64,000 bases of DNA from Actinospineispora spinosispora DSM 44797 (GTDB lineage Bacteria > Actinomycetota > Actinomycetes > Mycobacteriales > Pseudonocardiaceae), in the NCBI RefSeq assembly GCF_000429025.1, contig NZ_AUBB01000006.1, positions 682,001 through 746,000 of the forward strand. Direction: 5' to 3'. A model generated the notes under the pieces. The model did no database searches. It was not told the DNA's origin and worked only from the letters and a program-made list of their open reading frames with translations. Shown here piece after piece: positions 8,659-15,466 of this stretch (its first letter is position 1; each line of letters opens with the position of its first letter). A program made the position numbers and the translations under genes.

Positions 8659-8673
8659 GTTTGGGCCGCGGGG

Positions 8674-10992
8674 TTACTGGGTGAGGTCCAGGGCGGCTGA
8701 GACGATGGCGTCCGTGTTGATCCCGTGGTGGCGGTAGACCTCCTCCAGGGAACCTGACTGGCCGAAGCCGGTCACCCCGAGCAGGGCGCTGCGAACTCCT
8801 CGGATCGAGGCCAGGAACGCCAGGGTGTGCGGGTGGCCGTCCAGAACGGTCACCATCGGCGTCGCGCGGTCCTCTCCGAACAGCTGGTCGAGGATCCAGG
8901 TCGGGCCCTGTTCGCGGCCCTGCCGGGCACGCAGCGCACGGAACAGCAGGTCGGGGCTGGTCACGCACACGACGTCGGCCACGATGCCGACCTGGTCCAG
9001 CCGGTCGGCGGCGTCCAGTGCCTCGGTGACCATCGCGCCCATGGCCACGACGGTCAGCACCGCTCCGTCGCGGCGGCGCAGCGGGTAGCCGCCCGCGACG
9101 ACCTGGCGGCGGCGGCGCTCGCGGGCCGCGGGGTCGGTCGGGACCGCCGCCAGTGACTGGTCGACCGGTCGGGTCGACAGCCGCAGGTAGGACGACCCGC
9201 CGTCGGGGCGGCCGAGGCGTGCCATCGAGTCCAGCAGCGTCCACTCGACGTCGATCGCGAACGCCGGTTCGTAGGTCACGCAGCCGGGCTGCTCGATGCC
9301 GATGGACGGGGTCTTGATCGACTGGTGCGCCCCGCCCTCCGGCGCGAGCGTCACCCCGGACGGTGTGCCGACCAGGATCGACTGTCCGCCCGCGTAGATG
9401 CCGAACGACCACGGCTCCAGCGCGCGCTCGACGAACGGGTCGTACATCACCCCGATCGGCAGCAACGGCTCTCCCCAGCGGCTCCAGGTGGCGCCCAGCT
9501 CGCCGAGCAGGCCGACCAGGTTGGTCTCCGCGATGCCCAGCTCGATGTGCTGCCCGCCCGGGTTCTCCCGCCAGTGCAGGATCGTCTCGGCGTCGTCGGC
9601 GAACCAGTCCTGACGTTCGGTCGCCGACCACACGCCGACCTTGTTGACCCAGCCGCCGAGGTTGGTGGTGGAGCTGACGTCCGGGCTGACCGTCACGACC
9701 CGGCGCGCCGCCTCCGGCGCGGAACGGGTCAGGTCCAGCAGCGCCCTGCCGAGCGCGGCCTGGGTCGTCGCGACGCCGGCGGGCGCCGGTCGCCCGATGT
9801 CCCGGGGGACGTCCGGCGCCCCGGTCGCCGTGATCGGTTCCCTGCGCAGTCTCGACGCGGTGTCGGCGCAGGTCCGGCCGGCGGGGCTGCTCGGGTCGAA
9901 CCGTTGCCACGGGTGCGTGGGATCGACATCGACCTCACCGGCCAGCGCCTGCATCTGCTCCTCGGTGAGCAGCGAGGAGTGGTTCTGCGGATGGCCCCGG
10001 ACGGGCAACCGGTAACCCTTCACCGTGTAGGCGAAGATCACCGTCGGCCGGTTGTCGTCGATCTGCCCGAACGCCTTGTCCAGCGCGTCCAGGTCGTGAC
10101 CGCCGAGGTTGCGGATGGCCTCGACCAGCGTCGCGTCGTCCAGGTCGGCGATCAGACCGGCGATCGGCGCGGCGCCCTCACCGTCGCCGGGCACCCGGGT
10201 GCGCAGCTCCTCCGCCGAGCAGCGCAGCAGCCGCTGGTACTCCGGGTTGCTCATGCCGTCGATCCGCACGCGCAGCTGCTCGCCGCCGGGCTTGGTGAAC
10301 AGCTCCTCGAGCAGACGGCCGTACTTCAGGGTGAGCACCTGCCACCCGGCGGCCTCGAACATGCCGTGCAGCCGGTCGGCCGCGATGTTCGGCACCACCC
10401 GGTCCAGGGACTGGCGGTTCAGATCGACGATCCACACCACTTCGCCGAGCTCGGCGACGGCCGGGTCGAGGATCGCCTCCCACACCGCACCCTCGTCCAG
10501 CTCGGCGTCCCCGACCAGGGAGAACTGTCGTCCCCGGCCGGTGCTCGCACCGAGCGAGGAACGCAGGTAGCGCCGCGACACCGCACCCCAGATGGGCGCG
10601 GTCGCGCCGATGCCGACCGATCCGGTCGAGTAGTCCACCGGGTCGGGGTCCTTCGAGCGGCTCGGGTAGCTCTGCAGTCCGCCGAACTCGCGCAGCGTGG
10701 ACAGCTTCGCCTCGTCCAGCTCGCCGAGCAGGTAGTTGATCGCGTGCAGCACCGGGGAGGCGTGCGGCTTGACCGACACCCGGTCGCCGGGCGCGAGGTG
10801 CCGGAACCACAGCGAGGTCATGATCGACACCATCGAGGCGCAGGACGCCTGGTGGCCGCCCACCTTGAGCCCCGACGGGTTGGGCCGCACCCGGTTGGCG
10901 TGGTGCACGATCGCGCTCGACAGCCACAGCACCCGCTGCTCGATCTGGTCGAGGACGCTGGTGCTTGCCGGGGCGGGAACGGTACTGGTCAT
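8674..10992 (-). CDS. homodimeric 2-oxo-acid (pyruvate) dehydrogenase E1-like / transketolase-fold enzyme
   Basis: A 772-residue thiamine-diphosphate enzyme with AceE-like architecture in one chain: N-terminal ThDP domain with GGHQASCAS, KPHASPVLHAINYLLG and the ThDP/Mg motif GDAELDEG...LNRQSLD, the linker YTVKGYRLPVRGHPQNH, then the pyrimidine-binding domain with IELGIAETNLVG and a transketolase C-terminal domain. It is about 100-150 residues shorter than canonical AceE (~890-930), so the substrate may not be pyruvate. ATG 10992 has GGAGG twelve bases upstream. It is divergent from an Lrp regulator, which likely controls it. No E2/E3 genes are adjacent. Confidence 0.8.
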   Translation of the reverse strand: MTSTVPAPASTSVLDQIEQRVLWLSSAIVHHANRVRPNPSGLKVGGHQASCASMVSIMTSLWFRHLAPGDRVSVKPHASPVLHAINYLLGELDEAKLSTLREFGGLQSYPSRSKDPDPVDYSTGSVGIGATAPIWGAVSRRYLRSSLGASTGRGRQFSLVGDAELDEGAVWEAILDPAVAELGEVVWIVDLNRQSLDRVVPNIAADRLHGMFEAAGWQVLTLKYGRLLEELFTKPGGEQLRVRIDGMSNPEYQRLLRCSAEELRTRVPGDGEGAAPIAGLIADLDDATLVEAIRNLGGHDLDALDKAFGQIDDNRPTVIFAYTVKGYRLPVRGHPQNHSSLLTEEQMQALAGEVDVDPTHPWQRFDPSSPAGRTCADTASRLRREPITATGAPDVPRDIGRPAPAGVATTQAALGRALLDLTRSAPEAARRVVTVSPDVSSTTNLGGWVNKVGVWSATERQDWFADDAETILHWRENPGGQHIELGIAETNLVGLLGELGATWSRWGEPLLPIGVMYDPFVERALEPWSFGIYAGGQSILVGTPSGVTLAPEGGAHQSIKTPSIGIEQPGCVTYEPAFAIDVEWTLLDSMARLGRPDGGSSYLRLSTRPVDQSLAAVPTDPAARERRRRQVVAGGYPLRRRDGAVLTVVAMGAMVTEALDAADRLDQVGIVADVVCVTSPDLLFRALRARQGREQGPTWILDQLFGEDRATPMVTVLDGHPHTLAFLASIRGVRSALLGVTGFGQSGSLEEVYRHHGINTDAIVSAALDLTQ

Positions 10993-11126
10993 CAGGTGTC
11001 AGGCCTCCGAGGCGTGCAGATCGTCCTTGAATGACAGCACCCTTTGTCCGACTGCTCAACATGGGACACAGAATTAGTGCATAGTGCACAACTTCGAGTG
11101 TTCCTCTCGATCTGGAGGTCAGCAGG
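10993..11126. promoter_or_regulatory. divergent promoter region, E1-like / Lrp
   Basis: The 134-base gap contains a direct repeat AGTGCA-T-AGTGCA (11076-11088) and an inverted pair TGTCC/GGACA (11045-11049, 11064-11068). Either is a candidate binding site for the adjacent Lrp-type regulator. No clear consensus promoter hexamers. Confidence 0.4.
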
Positions 11127-11606
11127 ATGCGCAACGGTGACCGTGTCGACCCGGTGGACGCCCGGCTGCTTCTCGCACTCGCCGAGCAGCCGAGGGCGAC
11201 GACCGTGGCGCTGGCCGAGGAGATCGGGCTGTCCCGCAACACGGTGCAGTCCCGGCTGACCAGGTTGGAGGAGCGCGGTGCGCTGGACACGTTCGAACGT
11301 CGGGTCGACCCCGCCGCGCTCGGCTATCCGCTGACCGCGTTCGTGACGACCCAGGTCACGCAGCGGCGGCTGGACGAGGCGGGTGCCGCCCTGGCCGAAA
11401 TCCCCGAGGTCCTGCAGGTTCTCGGTCTGAGCGGTCAGTCCGACCTGCTGGTGCACGTGGTGGCGACCGATGCCGACGATCTCTACCGGATCGCCGGGCA
11501 GATCCTGGCGATCCCCTGGGTCGAGCGGACCAACACGGCGCTGGTGATGCGGGAGCTGGTGGGCTACCGGATCCGGCCGCTGCTCGACCGGCTCACCGGA
11601 GGCTGA
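11127..11606 (+). CDS. Lrp/AsnC-family transcriptional regulator
   Basis: A 159-residue feast/famine regulator. The winged-helix part (residues 7-55) includes VALAEEIGLSRNTVQSRLTRLEERG; the RAM ligand-binding half spans about 70-145 with QVLGLSGQSDLLVHVVATD. ATG 11127 follows TCTGGAGGTCAGCAGG. It is divergent from the E1-like gene and is probably its local regulator, responding to an amino or keto acid (family knowledge). Its last 14 bases overlap the 3' end of the convergent MFS gene. Confidence 0.9.
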   Translation: MRNGDRVDPVDARLLLALAEQPRATTVALAEEIGLSRNTVQSRLTRLEERGALDTFERRVDPAALGYPLTAFVTTQVTQRRLDEAGAALAEIPEVLQVLGLSGQSDLLVHVVATDADDLYRIAGQILAIPWVERTNTALVMRELVGYRIRPLLDRLTGG

Positions 11607-13212
11607 GCTGGGCCATGGCCCCGCCCAGGACCTGACCCACCAGTCCGGTGCCGCGCTCACGCTCGCCGGTCGGGACGCGGTCGCGGGTGGTGTTCCCGGT
11701 GCGCGGCGGCGCGGTCGTCGGCTGGGGCGTCGCGGTCGCACCGCCCGTGACCGGCGGCCGGCCGAACATCGGCAGAGCCGCGGCGGGTGCTCGGTGGCTC
11801 GGCGCCGAAGGTGCGCTCGCCAGATCGGGTCGCTCAGGCCCGGGGATCGTGAGTGCGTTCGTCGGAGGCAGCGGCGCGGCCAGTGCGGGAGCCGGTGCGA
11901 CTGGACCGCCACGGCCGGCCGCGAGCCAGACCCCGGCGCCGCCCAGCAGCAGGACCAGTCCGGCGAGACCCACAGCCAGACCGCGGTGCCACCCCGCGAG
12001 CGTCTCGGCGGAATGCCGACCGGCGGGGACCAGCTCGTCCTCGACCGGCCGGGGCGCTGCCGCGCGCAGCCCGCTGAGCAGCTGCACCGCCAGCCCGGCG
12101 AACAACACGAGCAACGGGATCCGCCAGCCCGAGGTGTTCTGGTGCAACACGCCCACCAGCAGTGGGCCTGCCGCCGCCAGCAGGTACCCACCGCTCTGCA
12201 CCAGCGTGGACAGTGCGGTGGTCATCTCGGCGCCGCCGGACCGCAGCCCGATCATGGTGACCGCCAGCGGCAGAGCGCCGTTGCCCGCGCCGAGCAGCAC
12301 CGCCCACACCAGGGGCGCCGAGGCGGGTGCGATCAGCAGCCCGAGGTAACCACCCGCGTACAGCGCCGTGGTGACCACGACCAGCCCGTACTGCGACACC
12401 TTGCGGGTCGCCAACCCGGGCACGAGCAACGACATCGGGATCGACATGGCGCTGGACAGCGCGAGCGGCAGGCCGGCGTCGCGTGCGTCGAGCCCGGCGT
12501 CGGCGAGGATCGTCGGCAGCCAGCCGAACACGACGTAGGCGTTGAGCGACTGGCAGCCGAAGAACAGCGTCAGCGCCCGCGCGGTACCAGAGCGATGTAC
12601 ACCCGTGAGCGTTTTCGGCTGTCCTGGCAGCCCAACGCACTCACGGGTCCCGACCAGGGCGAACCACGGGGGTGCAGCCAGCAGCGCCAGCCCGCCCCAG
12701 ACTCCGAGCCCGAGCCGCCAGTCGCCGCCGAACGCGTGCTCGATCGGCACGGTCAGGCCGGCGCCGCCGGTCATCCCGAGCGCGAGCGCCGTGCTGTAGA
12801 GGGCGGTCATCGTGCCGATGCGGGTCGGGAAATAACGCTTCACCAGAGGCGGCAGGAGCACATTCCCGATGGCGGCTCCGGCAAGGGCGAGCACACTCGC
12901 GGCCAGGAACACCACCACGGAACCGGCGAGTGCACGCAGGATCAACCCAGTCGCGGACAACGCCATCGCGGCGGCGACAATGCGTTCCGCCCCGAATCGG
13001 CGGGCCACGACCGACGCGGTGGATCCGACAACGGCGAATGTGAGAACCGGCAATGCCGTCACTATTCCCGCGACGACTCCGGAGAACTGCCAGTATCGGG
13101 TCATCTCGCCGAGAACCGCGCCGAGACTGGTCACGCCGGACCGGAGATTCAACGCCACCGCCACGATCCCGACGATCACGATCGCCTGGCGGGAATGCGG
13201 TGAACTCGGCAC
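11593..13212 (-). CDS. MFS transporter, CynX/NimT type, with extra C-terminal membrane segment and Pro-rich tail
   Basis: A 539-residue permease. The first ~390 residues give the usual twelve-helix MFS fold; the opening AVALNLRSGVTSLGAVL matches the CynX/cyanate-permease group, whose members import small anions or drugs. It then continues with one more hydrophobic helix (about 417-438) and ~100 residues of Pro/Thr/Ala-rich sequence unlike a permease. The central loop (VGLPGQPKTLTGVHRSGTA) is encoded by a palindromic repeat unit (12601-12647). GTG 13212 is chosen on poor ribosome-site evidence. It is divergent from the Rrf2 gene and overlaps lrp by 14 bases at the 3' end. Substrate unknown. 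Confidence 0.82.
   Translation of the reverse strand: MPSSPHSRQAIVIVGIVAVALNLRSGVTSLGAVLGEMTRYWQFSGVVAGIVTALPVLTFAVVGSTASVVARRFGAERIVAAAMALSATGLILRALAGSVVVFLAASVLALAGAAIGNVLLPPLVKRYFPTRIGTMTALYSTALALGMTGGAGLTVPIEHAFGGDWRLGLGVWGGLALLAAPPWFALVGTRECVGLPGQPKTLTGVHRSGTARALTLFFGCQSLNAYVVFGWLPTILADAGLDARDAGLPLALSSAMSIPMSLLVPGLATRKVSQYGLVVVTTALYAGGYLGLLIAPASAPLVWAVLLGAGNGALPLAVTMIGLRSGGAEMTTALSTLVQSGGYLLAAAGPLLVGVLHQNTSGWRIPLLVLFAGLAVQLLSGLRAAAPRPVEDELVPAGRHSAETLAGWHRGLAVGLAGLVLLLGGAGVWLAAGRGGPVAPAPALAAPLPPTNALTIPGPERPDLASAPSAPSHRAPAAALPMFGRPPVTGGATATPQPTTAPPRTGNTTRDRVPTGERERGTGLVGQVLGGAMAQLSLR
12601..12647. repeat. palindromic repeat inside the MFS reading frame
   Basis: ACCCGTGAGCG (12601-12611) faces CGCACTCACGGGT (12635-12647 region) across a short spacer with its own TGGCTG-like/CAGCCC pairing. 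The CCGTGAGTG/CACTCACGG arm is that of the family 4 palindromes at 23019-23062 and 62599-62755. It falls in the cytoplasmic loop between the two MFS halves, where extra residues are tolerated. Confidence 0.5.
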
Positions 13213-13309
13213 GTCGATTACCGTTCTGGCTCGGAAAGAATGATCGTCCGGGTGGACGGGCGGCCGCCCCGGCGCGGCGGATCACGCTCGGGTAGTCCAC
13301 TATTGGTCA

Positions 13310-13765
13310 GTGCGGGTTTCAGCAAGGGCCGACTACGCGGTACGGGCAGCCGTCGAGCTGGCGGCCGATCCGGATGCCCATCGCAACGCCGAGTCGATCG
13401 CCGCTGCCCAGGACATCCCCCAGAAGTTTCTGCAGACCATCCTGTGTGACCTGCGCCGGGCCGGCATCGTGGCCAGCAGGCGCGGTGTCGACGGCGGCTA
13501 CCGGCTCGGTCAGCCGGCCAAGGAGATCAGCGTCGCGGACGTGCTGCGTGCGGTGGACGGACCGCTCGCCACGGTGCGTGGCGAGCGGCCGCAGGACCTC
13601 AGCTATCCGGGAGCTGCCGAGGCCCTGCGGCCACTGTGGGTGGCCATGCGCGCGAGCGTCCGAGGAGTGTTGGAGAACGTCACACTCGCCGATCTCGCCG
13701 CGCGCAAACTCCCGGCCAAGGTTCGCCGTATCGCGGAGAGCGACGACGCCTGGCAGAACCACTAG
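13310..13765 (+). CDS. Rrf2-family transcriptional regulator without Fe-S cysteines
   Basis: A 151-residue Rrf2 protein: MRVSARADYAVRAAVELA, IAAAQDIPQKFLQTIL and SRRGVDGGYRLG give the winged helix and wing of the family. The region where IscR/NsrR carry three Cys ligands (around residues 90-105) has none, and only one Cys (in TILCDL) is present, so redox sensing by an Fe-S cluster is unlikely. GTG 13310 is the start; with no ribosome site and TAGTCC/TATTGG just upstream it may be a leaderless message. It is divergent from the MFS gene. The target is unknown; the MFS gene is the nearest candidate. Confidence 0.85.
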   Translation: MRVSARADYAVRAAVELAADPDAHRNAESIAAAQDIPQKFLQTILCDLRRAGIVASRRGVDGGYRLGQPAKEISVADVLRAVDGPLATVRGERPQDLSYPGAAEALRPLWVAMRASVRGVLENVTLADLAARKLPAKVRRIAESDDAWQNH

Positions 13766-13782
13766 GCGGGAGTTCCCTGCCA

Positions 13783-13819
13783 CCTCGGGACAGCGCGGGC
13801 TCATACGGCAGCCCCGAGG
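13783..13819. terminator. hairpin between convergent Rrf2 and small secreted protein genes
   Basis: CCTCGGG (13783-13789) pairs with CCCGAGG (13813-13819) in the 69-base gap between two convergent stop codons. Confidence 0.5.
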
Positions 13820-13834
13820 CGTTGTGGGCGCAGG

Positions 13835-14095
13835 TCAGCCGGTGGCGCTGCCCAGGGTGTTGTAGACCGGCGGCAGTGCCGTGCCCTCACCCAGGGTCGG
13901 GTCGCTCAGCGGCACCGCGGGGGCACCGTTGAGGACGTAGGTCGGGGTCGGGCCACCGGACAGGCCGGAACCCTGGCCGTTCGGGTGGTGCGAGTTGCCC
14001 GAGTCGTCGGCCGCGTTGGCGACGCCGGCGGCGGCGATCAGGATGGCGCCGGTGCCGACGGTGACCGCCAGCGTGCGCCGAACTGCGTTGTGCAT
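13835..14095 (-). CDS. small secreted Gly/Pro-rich protein, last gene of the SBP56 operon
   Basis: An 86-residue protein with a clear signal peptide: positive MHNAVRRT, hydrophobic core to about residue 24, and an ANA-AD cleavage context near residue 28. The mature ~58 residues are rich in Gly, Pro, Ser and Asn, start with an SGNSHHPNGQG segment carrying two adjacent His, and contain no Cys. I recognise no family. ATG 14095 follows AAGGGAG. It is 43 bases after the YeeE gene on the same strand. The first gene of the operon is a similar tiny exported protein, so both may be matrix, substrate-handling or metal-buffering accessories; that is inference. Confidence 0.7.
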   Translation of the reverse strand: MHNAVRRTLAVTVGTGAILIAAAGVANAADDSGNSHHPNGQGSGLSGGPTPTYVLNGAPAVPLSDPTLGEGTALPPVYNTLGSATG

Positions 14096-14138
14096 TTTTC
14101 TCCCTTGTCGAGGACGGGGACGGTGTTCGCCGAGCCGA

Positions 14139-15425
14139 TCAGCAGATCGAGTCGGACGGCTTGGGGTTGGTCAGGCCGAACAGCGGGCGAAGCCGCAGTC
14201 CGGCGAACGTGCCGATCAGTGCCATGACGCCCCACAGCCAGCCGTGCAGGCTGAACGAGGCGATTCCGGAGAAGTAGGCGCCGATGTTGCAGCCACCGGC
14301 CAGGCGCGCGCCGTAGCCCATGGCGATGCCGCCGAGTACCGAACCGAGCGCGAGACGCCACGGGACCCTGCGGTGCAGCGTCCACACGCCGCCTGCCGCC
14401 GAGGCGAGCAGCGCGCCGATCATGATGCCGAAGTCGAGGACCGAGACGCGGTCCGCGAGGACCGGCCCGGCCAGCTGCTTGGCGTTCGCCGGCACCTGCC
14501 AGAACGCCCAGTGCGAGACGTCGAGGCCGAAGAGCCCGAGGATCTTCGCGCCCCACAGCCCGAACGCCGAGGTCACGCCCCATGGCTGGCCGGACACGAA
14601 CAGCACGGCGGCGTTCAGCACACCGAGCACGATGGCGCCGACCCACAACGGCCACGAGCCGCGCACGATCCTGGCGAAGCCGTGGCTGGTGGGCGGGTCC
14701 TCGACCGGCGGCGGGTTGCGGCGCTTGGCGATCGCGTACGAACCGGCGACGACCAGTGCCATGACCGCGAGCGACAGCACGAGCGCGCCGCCGTAGCCGA
14801 ACGTCTTGGACAGCGAGATGGTCGGGCCGATGGGCAGGGTGACGAACCAGAACGTGTAGTTCGCCGCCGCCAGCACCGAGCCGACGATGAAGCCGAACAG
14901 GGTCAGCACGATCGCCGACTGCCCGCCGCCGACGGCGAACAGCGTCCCGGACGCGCACGACCCGCCGACCTGCATGCCCATGCCGAACAGGAACGCACCC
15001 ACGATCAGCGCGATGCCGACCGGCTGGGTCAGCCCCTTCGGCGCGCCGTTCAGGCCGAACCCGGTGGCCAGCACCACCGCGAACAGCACACAGGCGACCG
15101 CCAGCATCAGCATGTGCGCCCGCAGCGCGACGCCCTGCCCGACCGAGACGACCTGACGCCACGCCGAGGTGAAGCCGAACCGGGAGTGGAACAGGGTGAA
15201 GCCGAGCGCCAGACCGAGCACCGAGGTGCCGACCATGATGCCGGTGCTGGAGCGCGACACACCCCAGGCCAGCAACAGCGCGAGCAGCACGCCGACCCCG
15301 ACCATGGCCCAGTTGGTCGGCGGGGATTCCTGCTCGTTGGGCCGGTGCGAGGCACGGTCGACGGCGGGCAGCCGGCGGAACGTGGCACCGAACCCCCCTT
15401 CGGCAGGTTCGTTAAGAACCGACAC
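14139..15425 (-). CDS. YeeE/YedE-family sulfur-compound transporter
   Basis: A 428-residue polytopic membrane protein with about ten or more helices. It carries two of the YeeE signature motifs: GMGMQVGGSCASGTLF (C157) and LAGGCNIGAYFSGI (C379), cysteines that relay thiosulfate in characterised YeeE. The position of the first relay Cys is occupied by G84 in SRFGFTSAWR. Long family members like this often transport thiosulfate or a sulfur moiety. GTG 15425 was chosen because AGGAGGAGG lies just upstream; longer starts read through the gap. It is 41 bases downstream of the CopD-like gene. The context with a secreted SBP56-like protein supports a sulfur role. Confidence 0.85.
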   Translation of the reverse strand: MSVLNEPAEGGFGATFRRLPAVDRASHRPNEQESPPTNWAMVGVGVLLALLLAWGVSRSSTGIMVGTSVLGLALGFTLFHSRFGFTSAWRQVVSVGQGVALRAHMLMLAVACVLFAVVLATGFGLNGAPKGLTQPVGIALIVGAFLFGMGMQVGGSCASGTLFAVGGGQSAIVLTLFGFIVGSVLAAANYTFWFVTLPIGPTISLSKTFGYGGALVLSLAVMALVVAGSYAIAKRRNPPPVEDPPTSHGFARIVRGSWPLWVGAIVLGVLNAAVLFVSGQPWGVTSAFGLWGAKILGLFGLDVSHWAFWQVPANAKQLAGPVLADRVSVLDFGIMIGALLASAAGGVWTLHRRVPWRLALGSVLGGIAMGYGARLAGGCNIGAYFSGIASFSLHGWLWGVMALIGTFAGLRLRPLFGLTNPKPSDSIC

Positions 15426-15466
15426 GGGTCCTCCTCCTGTTTCCAGATGCGCTGGTTGTGATGCGG

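Noticed and set aside
9325..11034. Long rightward open frame (569 codons)
   Set aside because: Shadow of the E1-like gene; Arg/Gly/Val-rich antisense composition, no ribosome site.
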